A stretch of 64,000 nt of DNA from Amycolatopsis australiensis (lineage in GTDB: Bacteria; Actinomycetota; Actinomycetes; Mycobacteriales; Pseudonocardiaceae): the NCBI RefSeq assembly GCF_900119165.1, contig NZ_FPJG01000006.1:5394001-5458000 (forward strand), in the 5' to 3' direction. Made by a program: the position numbers and the translations under genes. The first letter of the stretch is position 1. Each line of letters begins with the position of its first letter. This document shows positions 42,227-51,320 of this stretch, piece after piece. The notes under the pieces were generated by a model that saw nothing but the letters and a program-made list of their open reading frames with translations, was not told the DNA's origin and ran no database searches.

Positions 42227-43297
42227 ATGGTCAGGCTCAGCAGGGCGGAAACCCAGGAACGCAACCGCGCCAAGGTGCTGGCCGCCGCCCGGGACGAGTT
42301 CGCCCGCCGCGGCTTCCGCGACGCGAAGATCGACGTCATCGCCGAACGCGCCGAGCTCACCCGCGGCGCGGTCTACTCGAACTTCCCCGGCAAGCGCGCC
42401 CTGTACTTCGCCGTCCTGGCCGACCTCGCCGAACGCGCACCCCGGCCCGCCACCCCGCCACCGCACCCCACCGCGTCCGACGCGCTGGCCGCCTTCGCCC
42501 GCGCCTGGGTGGCCCGGCTGCCCCTGGCCACCGACACCGACAGCGACGAAGCCCGCCTCGCCCGCGACCTGCTGCCGGAAATCCTCGCCGACGAGCACAC
42601 CCGCCGTCCGTTCGCGCAGCTCATGCGGGTCGACGCGATCCTGCTCGGCCTCGCCCTGGAACGCCTCCGCCCGGGACGGCGCCTGGTCCGCGTCGCCGAA
42701 GCCGCCCTCACCACACTGCACGGCGCGAGCCAGCTCGCCGCCGCCGCGCCCGGCTTCGGCGAGCCCTTCCACATCGTCACCGCGTGCGCCGCACTGCTCG
42801 ACCTGGACCTCCGCGACGACTGGCCGCCCGTCCCGCCGATCGCCGCCCAGGCCCGGCCCGCCGACACACCGTGGACCCCACCAGCGGCCACCGACCTGCT
42901 GACCGGCGAAACCGTGCGGCCCGGCGACGGCGTGGTCACCGTCCTCGGCCTGCACCGCGCGTCCGCTTTCGAAGAAGCCGTCCGCGCCGGCGCCGACGTC
43001 ACCGCCGTGCTCGTCACCAGCGACCCCGGCGAGCTCGCCCCGCTGACCCGGCTCACCGTCGCCGGCCTGCGCACCTGCCTCGACCAGGCGATCGCCCCAC
43101 CCGGACGGCCCCGGCTGCGGATCGTCTGCGACGCCACCGGCGCGCTCGCCGCGGCCGCCGGCGTCACCGCGGTCAGCGACGCGACCGAGACCGCCGTCCG
43201 CGTCGAACACGGCCGGATCGTCGCCCGCGCCGAAGGCTTCGGCGCCTGCCACGCGGCGGCTGTCGGTCCCGGCCCCGCCCGTTCGTCGGACGGGTGA
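42227..43297 (+). CDS. TetR regulator with extra thioredoxin-like C-terminal domain
   Basis: The protein has 356 aa, about 150 more than a usual TetR. The N-terminal helix-turn-helix is AARDEFARRGFRDAKIDVIAERAELTRGAVYSNFPGKRAL (segmented, residues 20-60). The tail from about 230 (LTGETVRPGDGVVTVLGLHRASAFEEAV...RIVCDATGALAAAAGV) looks like the beta-alpha-beta core of a thioredoxin or peroxiredoxin fold without a CxxC site. AAGGAGG supports ATG 42227. It could sense a ligand or redox state; this is not shown. Confidence 0.75.
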   Translation: MVRLSRAETQERNRAKVLAAARDEFARRGFRDAKIDVIAERAELTRGAVYSNFPGKRALYFAVLADLAERAPRPATPPPHPTASDALAAFARAWVARLPLATDTDSDEARLARDLLPEILADEHTRRPFAQLMRVDAILLGLALERLRPGRRLVRVAEAALTTLHGASQLAAAAPGFGEPFHIVTACAALLDLDLRDDWPPVPPIAAQARPADTPWTPPAATDLLTGETVRPGDGVVTVLGLHRASAFEEAVRAGADVTAVLVTSDPGELAPLTRLTVAGLRTCLDQAIAPPGRPRLRIVCDATGALAAAAGVTAVSDATETAVRVEHGRIVARAEGFGACHAAAVGPGPARSSDG

Positions 43298-43320
43298 CCG
43301 GTACGGCGGAAGGAGCGGTG

Positions 43321-44595
43321 GTGGACGTCGAGACCGCGGTCGCCGAGGCGTTCCGCGAAGAGTGGGGCCAGGTCGTGGCCACGCTCATCCGGATCACCGG
43401 CGACTGGGACCTCGCCGAGGAATGCGCCCAGGAGGCGTTCGCGCTCGCCCTGCGCACCTGGCCCCGCGACGGCATTCCCCACCGGCCCGGCGCGTGGCTG
43501 ACCACCGCCGCCCGCAACCGCGCCACCGACCGGCTCCGCCGCGACGCCCTCGGCGCCGCCAAGCTGCGGGAGGCCGCCCAGATGTCCGTGCCCGACGACC
43601 CCGGACCCGACGACAGCGGCGTCACCGACGACCGGCTGCGGCTCATCTTCACCTGCTGCCACCCGGCACTGGCCACCGAAGCCCAGGTCGCGCTCGCCCT
43701 GCGCACCCTCGCCGGGCTGTCCACCGCCGAAATCGCCCGCGCCTTCCTCGTCCCGGAAGCGACCATGTCGCAGCGGCTGGTCCGGGTGAAGCGCAAGATC
43801 CGCCACGCCGGCATCCCCTACCGCGTCCCGCCCGCGCACCTGCTGCCCGAACGCACCGCCGCCGTCCTCGGCGTGCTCTACCTGACATTCAACGAGGGCT
43901 ATTCCGCCAGCGCCGGACCCGACCTGCTCCGCCCCGACCTCGCCGCCGAAGCCATCCGCCTCACCCGCGTCCTGGCCCGGCTCATGCCCGACGAACCCGA
44001 CGTCCTCGGCCTGCTCGCGCTGATGCTGCTGCAGCACGCCCGCCGCGCCACCCGCGTCGGCGCCCACGGCGAGCTCGTGCCGCTCGAAGAACAGGACCGC
44101 ACCCGCTGGGACCACGGCGAAATCGCCGAAGGCACCCAGCTGCTGGAGACCGCACTGCGCCGCCGCCGTCCCGGGCCCTACCAGATCCAGGCCGCCATCG
44201 CCGCCTGCCACGCCACCGCCGCCCGGCCCGCCGACACCGACTGGGCCCAGATCGACGGCCTCTACGGCGAGCTGCGCAAGTTCGTGCCCAGCGCGGTCGT
44301 CGAGCTGAACCGGGCCGTCGCGGTCGGCATGGCCCGCGGACCCGAAGCCGGGCTCGCGCTGCTCGACGGGCTGACGATGGACGGCTACCACCTGCTCCCG
44401 GCCACGCGCGCCGACTTCCTCCGCCGCCTCGGCCGCCACGCCGAAGCCGCGCGGTGGTACGCCGCCGCCCGCGAACTCGCCCCCACCGACGCCGAACGCG
44501 CCTACCTCGCCCGAAGAATCTCCGAAGCGATGTCGGTCCCGGACGAGCCCGCTCGTCGGTCGGGCGAACCACCGACACCGGAGGAACGCCCATGA
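43321..44595 (+). CDS. ECF42-type sigma factor with C-terminal TPR-like domain
   Basis: A 424-aa sigma factor. Regions 2 and 4 lie in residues 1-190 (DWDLAEECAQEAFALALRTWP, STAEIARAFLVPEATMSQRLVRVKRKI). The long DUF6596 domain is C-terminal ([39 protein letters not shown]). These sigma factors work without anti-sigma partners and usually accompany DGPF proteins, here present two genes downstream. GTG 43321 is preferred to 43318 because of its spacing from AAGGAG. Confidence 0.9.
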   Translation: MDVETAVAEAFREEWGQVVATLIRITGDWDLAEECAQEAFALALRTWPRDGIPHRPGAWLTTAARNRATDRLRRDALGAAKLREAAQMSVPDDPGPDDSGVTDDRLRLIFTCCHPALATEAQVALALRTLAGLSTAEIARAFLVPEATMSQRLVRVKRKIRHAGIPYRVPPAHLLPERTAAVLGVLYLTFNEGYSASAGPDLLRPDLAAEAIRLTRVLARLMPDEPDVLGLLALMLLQHARRATRVGAHGELVPLEEQDRTRWDHGEIAEGTQLLETALRRRRPGPYQIQAAIAACHATAARPADTDWAQIDGLYGELRKFVPSAVVELNRAVAVGMARGPEAGLALLDGLTMDGYHLLPATRADFLRRLGRHAEAARWYAAARELAPTDAERAYLARRISEAMSVPDEPARRSGEPPTPEERP

Positions 44596-45356
44596 CCACC
44601 CTCGCCGTCCCCGGCGCCACGATCACCTACGACGTCACCGGCACCGGCCCGGCGCTGCTGCTCGTGCCCGGCGGCCCCGCCGACGCCGCCGTGTTCACGC
44701 CCATCCGGCCGCTGCTGGCTGCCGGCCACACCGTCATCACCTTCGACCCCCGCGGCCTGTCCCGCAGCCCCATCGACGGCGAACCCGGACCCGGCACGCT
44801 GCGCCGGCACGCCGAGGACCTCCACCGGCTGCTCGCCGAGACCGGCCCCGCCGACGTCCTCGCCTCCAGCGGCGGCGCCATCACGATGCTCGACCACGTC
44901 GTCCGCCACCCCGGCGACGTCCGCACCGTCGTGCTGCACGAACCCCCCGTCACCCGCTACCTGCCCGCCACCGCCCTCGACGGCCCCGACATCCCCGCGA
45001 TCTTCCGCGACCAGGGCCTCCGCCGCGCCTACACCGCCTTCACGGCACTGATGGGCCTCGATCCCGCACCTCCGCTCGACCCGCGCGCGGAAGCGAACTT
45101 CGCCTACTTCTTCGGCCACCTCATGCCCGCCACCGGCACCTACGACCCCGACCTCGACGCGCTCCGGGCGACCTCCGCGCGCCTGGTCGTCGCCGTCGGC
45201 GAGAAGTCCGCCGGGCAGCCCGCGCACGAAGCCGCCCTCGGCCTCGCCGCCGACCTCGGCCTGCACCCCGAACCGTTCCCCGGCGACCACGGCGGCTTCG
45301 CCGCCGAACCGGACACCTTCGCCGCGCACCTGCGCGAAGTCCTGAAAGGACACTGA
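44592..45356 (+). CDS. Alpha/beta hydrolase
   Basis: A 254-aa hydrolase with oxyanion loop VPGGPADAA, nucleophile elbow LASSGGAITM (Ser in A-S-S-G-G instead of GxSxG) and a final catalytic His in GDHGGF. The ATG overlaps the sigma stop by 4 nt. Its role in the sigma-DGPF module is unknown; an esterase of small substrates is likely. Confidence 0.85.
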   Translation: MTTLAVPGATITYDVTGTGPALLLVPGGPADAAVFTPIRPLLAAGHTVITFDPRGLSRSPIDGEPGPGTLRRHAEDLHRLLAETGPADVLASSGGAITMLDHVVRHPGDVRTVVLHEPPVTRYLPATALDGPDIPAIFRDQGLRRAYTAFTALMGLDPAPPLDPRAEANFAYFFGHLMPATGTYDPDLDALRATSARLVVAVGEKSAGQPAHEAALGLAADLGLHPEPFPGDHGGFAAEPDTFAAHLREVLKGH

Positions 45357-45689
45357 ATGCGGTACCTGCTGCTCATCGCCGGCGACGAAAGCGCCGCCGA
45401 ACACCAGTACGACGGCTGCGAAGGCTGGGGAGAGGACCTGGCCCGCCGCGGCAAGATCCACGGTGGCGGCGGCCTGCGCCCACCGGCGGAGGCCACCACC
45501 ATCCGCGTCCGCGACGGCGAAGTGCTGCTCACCGACGGGCCGTTCACCGAGGCCAAGGAACAGGTCGGCGGCTACGTCATCCTCGACTGCGACGACCTCG
45601 ACGAAGCCCTCGAAATCGCGGCCCGGCACCCCGCCGCCACCTACGGCAGTATCGAAGTGCGCCCGATCCTGACCCCGGAGGAACCCTGA
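45357..45689 (+). CDS. YCII-related DGPF protein
   Basis: A 110-aa ferredoxin-like-fold protein with the family word TDGPFTEAKEQVGGYVILD. DGPF proteins occur beside ECF42 sigma factors and are probably their targets or sensors. The ATG follows the hydrolase stop directly. Confidence 0.88.
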   Translation: MRYLLLIAGDESAAEHQYDGCEGWGEDLARRGKIHGGGGLRPPAEATTIRVRDGEVLLTDGPFTEAKEQVGGYVILDCDDLDEALEIAARHPAATYGSIEVRPILTPEEP

Positions 45690-46174
45690 TGCCGTCCATC
45701 GTGGACCGACCCGCCCAGCGCTACGTCGCCGAGCGCGCCACCCTCGGCATCGAGGAGTTCCCCCGCATCGCCGACCGGATCCCGCCGCTCATCGGCACCC
45801 TCGCCGGCCACGGCATCGCTCCCGCCGCAGCGCCGTTCTTCCGCTACCGCGTCCTGCACCCGGGCATGCGGTTCACCGTCGAGGCCGGCGTCCCGCTCGA
45901 CGCCGGCTTCACCCCGGCCGCCCCGGCCTTCCTCGACGAGGTCCCGGCCGGCAAGTACGTCCTCGAAACCTACGTCGGCGCCCCCGACGGCCTCGCCGCC
46001 GCCACCGAGGCCGTCCTGGCCTGGGGTGCCGCCGAAGGCCTCACGTGGGATCGCACCGACCTCGCCGGCAGCGAAGAGTGGGGCGGGCGCCTGGAGGTGC
46101 TGCGCACCAACCCCCTCGAAGTGCCCGACCCCGCCCAGTGGGTCACCGACCTGCTCTTCCGCCTCGCCGGCTGA
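45689..46174 (+). CDS. GyrI-like effector-binding domain protein
   Basis: A 161-aa protein with the SHS2 fold of AraC effector-binding/GyrI domains: VAERATLGIEEFPRIADRIPPLI and FFRYRVLHPG. It might bind small ligands. Start and preceding stop share one base. It is the last gene of the sigma-factor operon. Confidence 0.75.
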   Translation: MPSIVDRPAQRYVAERATLGIEEFPRIADRIPPLIGTLAGHGIAPAAAPFFRYRVLHPGMRFTVEAGVPLDAGFTPAAPAFLDEVPAGKYVLETYVGAPDGLAAATEAVLAWGAAEGLTWDRTDLAGSEEWGGRLEVLRTNPLEVPDPAQWVTDLLFRLAG

Positions 46175-46178
46175 GCGT

Positions 46179-46643
46179 TCACCCGCGCCGGGTGAGCACG
46201 GCCGCGACCAGGCAGCCGAAGCCCGCCGTGCTCACCAGAGCGCGCACGGCGTTCCAGCGCACCCACACCGCCTCGAACCGCGCCCGCAGCGCCGCGTAGT
46301 CGTCGCCGCTGTCCAGCGCGTTGTTGAGCGGGATGTTGACCACGCCGGTGACGACCACCACCGCGACCAGGAGCACGAACCCGGCGATCACCCACGGCCG
46401 CGGCCCCGGGTCCAGCAGCGCCGCCACGCCCGCCAGCAGCGGCGCCCCCAGGAACGTCACCAGGAAGACCGGGTTGACGATCGCGACGTTGATGCCGCGC
46501 ATCGCCGTCACGAACGTCTCGTCGTCGCCGCGCGCGAGACCCGGCATCACCGAACAGGCGTAGGCGTAGAACAGTCCCGCCACCAACCCGGCCGCGACCA
46601 GCGCGGCCACCAGCACCACCTGGGAACCCGTCTCGGAAGTCAT
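46179..46643 (-). CDS. DUF1772 membrane protein
   Basis: A 154-aa protein with four hydrophobic segments (AALVAAGLVAGLFYAYACSVMPGL, FLVTFLGAPLLAGVAALL, WVIAGFVLLVAVVVVTGVV, FGCLVAAVL, split here) and the polar word NIPLNNAL. These are marks of DUF1772, related to anthrone oxygenases. Substrate and role unknown; convergent with the GyrI-like gene. Confidence 0.85.
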   Translation of the reverse strand: MTSETGSQVVLVAALVAAGLVAGLFYAYACSVMPGLARGDDETFVTAMRGINVAIVNPVFLVTFLGAPLLAGVAALLDPGPRPWVIAGFVLLVAVVVVTGVVNIPLNNALDSGDDYAALRARFEAVWVRWNAVRALVSTAGFGCLVAAVLTRRG

Positions 46644-46726
46644 GGCGCCCAGTCAAGCCCCGGGACATGAGACTCTCCATAGCTCACCGGCTGGATCGCA
46701 TGTTCCAGCGTCTACAGTTCGCCGGC

Positions 46727-47659
46727 ATGGACCCGCTCGCCGCGCTCCTCGACGGCCCCCGCGCCCACCGTGCGTTCCTGCTCCGCTCGGTGCTGACCCC
46801 GCCGTGGTCGCTGCGCATCGAAGACCGCGCACCCCTGACCGTCATGTCGGTCGTGCGCGGCGAAGCGTGGATCGTGCCCGACGCCGGTGAAGCCGTGCTG
46901 CTCGGCGAAGGTGACGTCGCCATCGCCCGCGGCCCCGACCCGTACCTGGTCGCCGACCACCCGCGGACGCCACCACAGGCCCTCATCCTGCCCGGCCAGG
47001 AATGCCGCACCCCCGACGGCGGCCACCTCACCGGCTACGCCGAACTCGGCGTACGGACCTGGGGCCACGGCACCGGCGGCCCGGTCGTGCTGCTCACCGG
47101 CACCTACGGCATGGCGGGCGAGATCAGCAGGAAGCTGCTCGCGGCGCTGCCCACCCTGATCGTCCTGCGTGCCGCCGACTGGCCCACCCCGCTGGCCGGC
47201 CTGCTCGCGGCCGAGATCGGCAAGGACCTACCCGGCCAGGAAGCCGTCCTCGACCGGCTGCTCGACGTGCTGCTCATCGCCGCCCTGCGCGCCTGGTTCG
47301 ACCGGCCCGGTACGCCAGCGCCGTCGTGGTACCGCGCCCACGACGACCCGGTCGTCGGACAGGCGCTGCGGCTGCTGCAGCACCAGCCCGCCGAGCCATG
47401 GACGGTCGCCAAGCTCGCCGCCGGCACCGGTGTCTCCCGGGCCGCCCTGGCCCGCCGTTTCGCCGCCGCCGTCGGCGAGACGCCGATGGCCTACCTCACC
47501 GCCTGGCGCCTGGCGCTCGCCGCCGACCTGCTGCGCCAGGAACCCGGCGCCACCATCGCCGCGGTCGCCCGCCGGGTCGGCTACGGCAGCGCGTTCACCC
47601 TCAGCGCGGCCTTCAAACGCGAATACGGTGTCAGCCCGCAGCGGTACCGGTCGGCTTGA
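46727..47659 (+). CDS. AraC-family regulator with N-terminal cupin
   Basis: A 310-aa regulator. The cupin-like sensing part (residues 1-150, FLLRSVLTPPWSLRIEDRAPL) is followed by two helix-turn-helix motifs (WTVAKLAAGTGVSRAALARRF and a second ending VGYGSAFTLSAAFKREYGVSPQRYR). ATG 46727 follows TACAGT by 8 nt; the upstream ATG 46667 is less likely. It may control the DUF1772 gene, which it faces. Confidence 0.88.
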   Translation: MDPLAALLDGPRAHRAFLLRSVLTPPWSLRIEDRAPLTVMSVVRGEAWIVPDAGEAVLLGEGDVAIARGPDPYLVADHPRTPPQALILPGQECRTPDGGHLTGYAELGVRTWGHGTGGPVVLLTGTYGMAGEISRKLLAALPTLIVLRAADWPTPLAGLLAAEIGKDLPGQEAVLDRLLDVLLIAALRAWFDRPGTPAPSWYRAHDDPVVGQALRLLQHQPAEPWTVAKLAAGTGVSRAALARRFAAAVGETPMAYLTAWRLALAADLLRQEPGATIAAVARRVGYGSAFTLSAAFKREYGVSPQRYRSA

Positions 47660-48068
47660 GCGCCATCAGCGCCGCGCCGGTCGCGCCGTCGAACGGCACC
47701 GAACTGTGCTCGTGCACGACCTTCCAGCCGTCCTCGCCCCGGCGGAACCCGACAGTCGAGCGCACCCACATCCGCACCTCGGTGCCGTCGGTCATGGTGC
47801 CACCGACGTGGAACAGGTAGTGCGCGAACGCGACGTCGCCGCCCTCGACCACCTCGAGGTCGTGGATCCGCAGGTCGATCGCGGACCGGTAGGCGGCGAA
47901 CCACGTCCGCAGCCGGGCGCGCTCGGCGTCCCGGCCCGTGTCGCGCAGCGTGTCGAGCGCGTCGAACAGCGTGACGTCCTCGGCGTACTGGGCGACCAGG
48001 GTCTCGATGTCCTTCGCCGCCACCGCCGCGGTCCGGGCTTCGACGAGCGCGGCCGGTCCGGCGCTCAC
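47631..48068 (-). CDS. SnoaL/SgcJ-like NTF2-fold protein
   Basis: A 145-aa protein with the NTF2-like pattern AAKDIETLVAQYAEDVTLFD and a C-terminal WKVVHEHSSVPF, close to the SgcJ/EcaC group. It overlaps the AraC gene by 29 nt at the 3' end. It is the last of three coupled genes (ArsR, SRPBCC, this one). Function unknown. Confidence 0.83.
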   Translation of the reverse strand: MSAGPAALVEARTAAVAAKDIETLVAQYAEDVTLFDALDTLRDTGRDAERARLRTWFAAYRSAIDLRIHDLEVVEGGDVAFAHYLFHVGGTMTDGTEVRMWVRSTVGFRRGEDGWKVVHEHSSVPFDGATGAALMALKPTGTAAG

Positions 48069-48496
48069 TTCAGCTCCTCGCCGAGCCGGTCCAGCCAGTC
48101 ACCCGTGCCCTGCTCACGCCACGCCGGCTCCTCGGCGCCGTCGAGGAAGGTGCCCTGTTCGGTCAGGACCAGGCGGGTCGCCTCGCCTTCGCCGGCCAGC
48201 TCGACCGTGGTGATCGAGACCGTCGCGAGCGCGTCGGCGCCGCTGAGCGTCGTCGAGTAGACGATCCGCCGCTCCGGCACGATGTCGTGGTAGATCGAGA
48301 GCACGGCCAGCGGCGTGCCGTCCGGACCCGCCGCGTGCACGGTTTCCCGGCCACCGACCCGGAAGTCCAGCTCGTGCTCACCGCCGGGGACGAACCAGCG
48401 CCGTTTGGCGGCCGGGTCCGCCCACGCGGCGAACACGCGGGACGGCGGGACGGGATAGGTGCGCTCCAGGGTGAAGGTGGCGTGCTTGACGGTCAT
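48065..48496 (-). CDS. SRPBCC (AHSA1-like) domain protein
   Basis: A 143-aa protein starting MTVKHATFTLERTYPVPPSRVFAAW (segmented) with the C-terminal AWREQGTGDWLDRLGEELK helix. The ATG at 48496 overlaps the ArsR stop by 4 nt; the longer frame upstream is inside the ArsR gene. It is coupled to the NTF2-fold gene by another 4-nt overlap. Confidence 0.88.
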   Translation of the reverse strand: MTVKHATFTLERTYPVPPSRVFAAWADPAAKRRWFVPGGEHELDFRVGGRETVHAAGPDGTPLAVLSIYHDIVPERRIVYSTTLSGADALATVSITTVELAGEGEATRLVLTEQGTFLDGAEEPAWREQGTGDWLDRLGEELK

Positions 48497-48834
48497 GCCG
48501 GGCTCCCTTCCGAGGTGCCGGGCCCGGCGAGGAAGTCGCCGAGCCGGTCGAGCCTGCTTTCCCACGTGGTGCGCTGACGCCCCAGCCACTGCTCGCCGGC
48601 CCGCAGTGCGTCCGGCTCGATCCGGCAGGTGCGCACGCGGCCGGTCTTCTCCGACCGCACGATCCCGGCGGCCTCCAGCACCTGCAGGTGCTGCACCACC
48701 GCCGCGAGCGACATCGTCAGCGGCTCGGCCAGCTCACTCACCGACGCCGGGCCGCGCACGAGCCGCTCCACCAGCGCCCGCCGCGTCCGGTCGCCCAAGG
48801 CGCGGAACACCAGATCCAGCTCATGGTCAAGCAT
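48493..48834 (-). CDS. ArsR-family regulator
   Basis: A 113-aa winged-helix protein (FRALGDRTRRALVERLV, MSLAAVVQHLQVLEAAGIV). It has no metal-binding Cys pair. It heads the ArsR-SRPBCC-SnoaL operon and has palindromes directly upstream. Confidence 0.88.
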   Translation of the reverse strand: MLDHELDLVFRALGDRTRRALVERLVRGPASVSELAEPLTMSLAAVVQHLQVLEAAGIVRSEKTGRVRTCRIEPDALRAGEQWLGRQRTTWESRLDRLGDFLAGPGTSEGSPA

Positions 48835-48836
48835 GT

Positions 48837-48880
48837 ACTTAAGTTACGTCCGCGCCAGCGAAATAGTCAAGTAGCTACTT
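48837..48880. promoter_or_regulatory. ArsR operator palindromes
   Basis: ACTTAAGT (48837-48844) and the 12-bp palindrome AAGTAGCTACTT (48869-48880) share AAGTA half-sites in the 40-bp gap upstream of the ArsR gene; the second overlaps the stop of the next gene. Confidence 0.5.
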
Positions 48881-49945
48881 AAGCATTTTCGCGACGTCGT
48901 CGGGCAGCTCCAGGCCCGGAACGTCACGCAGCACCGCCGAAACCCTGGTCAGCGCACGCTCGGCGTGGTCGGCCCGCGCCGTGCACGCCCGCAGTTCGGC
49001 ACCCAGGTTCGTGACGGTCTCGTGCATCGACCGGACGGTCTGCTCGTGCACGGCCTGGACTTCGGCCAGCCGCTGGTCGAACCCGGCACGCCGGCGCTCG
49101 GCCTCCGCACGGGCGTCCTCGAGGGCGGCCTGGTGCGCGGACGCCGCAGCGGCCAGCTGGGCCCGGGCGGTGTCCAGCCGTCCTGCGGCCGCGTCCGCGC
49201 GGGCTTCAGCCGCGTCCGCACGCGCCTCGGCTGCCTCGGCGCGCAACACGGCGTCGCGGACATGGCCGCGTTGCTCGTCCAGCGCCGTACGGGCGGCGGC
49301 CAGCTCGGCGGTCAGGGTGGCGATCGCCGCGGCGCGCTCACCGGCCAGCCCCGCGGCGGCGTCGGCCCGCTCGGCCACCCGGGCCAGCTCGTCACGGACG
49401 GCGGCCAGCTGCCCTTCGGCACGTTGCCGCTCCTGCACCGCGGCCCGCCGGGCGGCGCGCTCCTCGTCGCGCTCCCGGACCGCCGCGAGGCGTTCGCGCT
49501 CGGCGGTGGTCGCAGCCTGGACTGCCTCTTCGGCGGTCTCGCGGGCTTGTGCGGCCTCGGCTTCGGCGAGGCCGCGCCGCCGGCGGTGCTCGTCGGCCTC
49601 ACCCAGGGCGGCATCGCGCTCGGCAAGCGCGGCGGCCGTCGTCGCTTCGAGCTGGTGTCGCAGTGTCGTGAGGGTCTCGACGAGCCCGCGCGCCGGTTCC
49701 AGCACCCGGTCGACCTGGCCCGCCAGCGCGGTGACGGCCGTGTCGTCCAGCTCGGTGTCGCTTTCCCGCAGCGACTCCGCGTCCGACAGGACCGCTTCGG
49801 CGTCACGGCAGGACAGGTTCCGGCGGCCCCAGGTCTTCCCGTCCTGGCAGAACCGCGCCCGGCTTCCCCGCCCCACCGCCGGCGGCAGCGGCGCCCCACA
49901 GCGCCGGTACTCGCACACCCGCAGCTGGCCAGCATCTTCCGTCAT
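48875..49945 (-). CDS. Zinc-ribbon coiled-coil protein (KfrA-like layout)
   Basis: A 356-aa protein. Four or five Cys in the first 45 residues (VCEYRRCGAPL, RFCQDGK, LSCRDAE) suggest a zinc ribbon. Residues about 90-330 form a continuous, Ala/Arg/Glu-rich coiled coil with heptads such as AEARADAAEARADAAAG. Single DNA-binding head plus long coil resembles plasmid KfrA and phage-type nucleoid proteins, but no helix-turn-helix is visible. ATG 49945 lies 7 nt after TAGGGT. The upstream gap is AT-rich and palindromic, so autoregulation is plausible. Confidence 0.75.
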   Translation of the reverse strand: MTEDAGQLRVCEYRRCGAPLPPAVGRGSRARFCQDGKTWGRRNLSCRDAEAVLSDAESLRESDTELDDTAVTALAGQVDRVLEPARGLVETLTTLRHQLEATTAAALAERDAALGEADEHRRRRGLAEAEAAQARETAEEAVQAATTAERERLAAVRERDEERAARRAAVQERQRAEGQLAAVRDELARVAERADAAAGLAGERAAAIATLTAELAAARTALDEQRGHVRDAVLRAEAAEARADAAEARADAAAGRLDTARAQLAAAASAHQAALEDARAEAERRRAGFDQRLAEVQAVHEQTVRSMHETVTNLGAELRACTARADHAERALTRVSAVLRDVPGLELPDDVAKMLK

Positions 49946-49952
49946 GATCGAG

Positions 49953-50030
49953 ACCCTATCAAAGCTTCTGATTAGAAGTAAAAGCTACTGTTCAAAATCA
50001 AAACAGAAGTAAGCACAGGGCTGACTTTGG
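49953..50030. promoter_or_regulatory. AT-rich promoter region with palindromes
   Basis: TAGGGT (49958-49953, minus strand) is the leaderless -10. CTTCT-gatt-AGAAG (49965-49978) and CTGTT-caaaatcaa-AACAG follow, with repeats of AGAAGTAA. This is by far the most AT-rich patch of the window. The gap 49946-50123 holds no gene. Confidence 0.5.
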
Positions 50031-50123
50031 ATAAGGTCACATATCGCAACTCAGGACGCCGCTGGAATCCGGGAGATGGCGAGAGCCCTGTTGGGTCCTC
50101 CGAAAACTGGGACCCTCGGAATG

Positions 50124-51320
50124 TCAACCGCGAGTTGACGCTGCGGCCCGTTTCCGTTCCAGGAGCGCCCTCTCGGCGGAGTTGCGGGTCAGCTCGATCG
50201 CGGTGGTGTAGGCGGCGACCGCTTCCCCGCTCCGGCCCAGCCGCGCCAGCAGGTCCGCGCGGATGGCGTGGAACAACGCGAACCGCGGCAGATCCAGGGC
50301 CTCGACCAGCGGCAGTGCCGCCGCCGGGCCGTCGGCCTCGGCGACCGCCACCGCCCGGTTCAACGCCACCACCGGCGTCGGCGTGACCGCCAGGAGCTGG
50401 TCGTAGAGCGCCTTGACCTGCGTCCAGTCCGTGGGCGGGTCGGTGTGCACCGCCTGGATCGCCGCCTGGATCTGGTACGGGCCCGGCCGGCCGCGACGCA
50501 GGCAGCGGCGGACGATCTCGTGGCCCTCGGCGATCAGGGCCGCGTCCCACCGCGACCGGTCCTGATCGGCCAGCAGCACCGGCTCGCCGTCGGCGGTCAC
50601 GCGGGTCGCGCGGCGCGCGTCGATGAGCAGCATCAGCGCGAGCAGGCCCCACGCCTCGGGCTCGTCCGGCATCAGCCCGGTCAGGACGCGGGTGAGCCGG
50701 ATCGCCTCGCGGCACAGGTCGTCGCGGATCAGGTCCGGGCCCGCACTGGCCGTGTAGCCCTCGTTGAAGATCAGGTACAGCACGCCCAGCACCGCGGCGA
50801 GCCGCTCGGGCAGGTCCGCGTCCCGCGGGACGCGGTACGGGATGCCCGCGTCGCGGATCTTGTTCTTCGCCCGCACGATCCGCTGGGCCATGGTCGGCTC
50901 GGGGACCAGGAACGCCGACGCGATCTCCGCGGTCGTCAATCCGCCGAGCAGGCGCAGGGTCAGCGCGACCTGGCTCGCCCGGGCGAGCGCCGGGTGGCAG
51001 CAGGTGAAGATCAGCCGCAGCCGTTCGTCGGGCACGGCACCCTCCTCGGCGGGTTCGGCTTCGGCGTGGAGCAGGGCGGCCTGGGCGTGCTTGTCCTGGC
51101 GGGCGGCTTCGCGGCGCAGGCGGTCGATCGCGCGGCGGCGCGCGGTGGTGATGATCCAGCCGGCCGGGCTCGGCGGGAGCCCGGCGGCCGGCCACCGCCG
51201 GAGCGCCTCGGCGAACGCGTCCTGCACCGCTTCCTCGGCCACGTCGATGTCGCCGAAGACCTTCACCAAAACCGACACCGCGCGGCCGTACTCCGCGGCG
51301 AAGACCTCCTCGACGGTCAT
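50124..51320 (-). CDS. ECF42-type sigma factor, second copy
   Basis: A 398-aa sigma factor with the same design as that at 43,321: [43 protein letters not shown], and the TPR-like C-terminal domain with [14 protein letters not shown] and [13 protein letters not shown]. The ATG overlaps the DGPF stop by 4 nt. No anti-sigma gene is adjacent. It is the downstream partner of a DGPF protein. Confidence 0.9.
   Translation of the reverse strand: MTVEEVFAAEYGRAVSVLVKVFGDIDVAEEAVQDAFAEALRRWPAAGLPPSPAGWIITTARRRAIDRLRREAARQDKHAQAALLHAEAEPAEEGAVPDERLRLIFTCCHPALARASQVALTLRLLGGLTTAEIASAFLVPEPTMAQRIVRAKNKIRDAGIPYRVPRDADLPERLAAVLGVLYLIFNEGYTASAGPDLIRDDLCREAIRLTRVLTGLMPDEPEAWGLLALMLLIDARRATRVTADGEPVLLADQDRSRWDAALIAEGHEIVRRCLRRGRPGPYQIQAAIQAVHTDPPTDWTQVKALYDQLLAVTPTPVVALNRAVAVAEADGPAAALPLVEALDLPRFALFHAIRADLLARLGRSGEAVAAYTTAIELTRNSAERALLERKRAAASTRG

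Noticed and set aside
49100..49560. Short tandem repeats resembling a CRISPR or satellite
   Set aside because: They are codons of a coiled coil (Ala-Glu-Ala-Arg heptads) in frame, with no constant repeat length or spacers.
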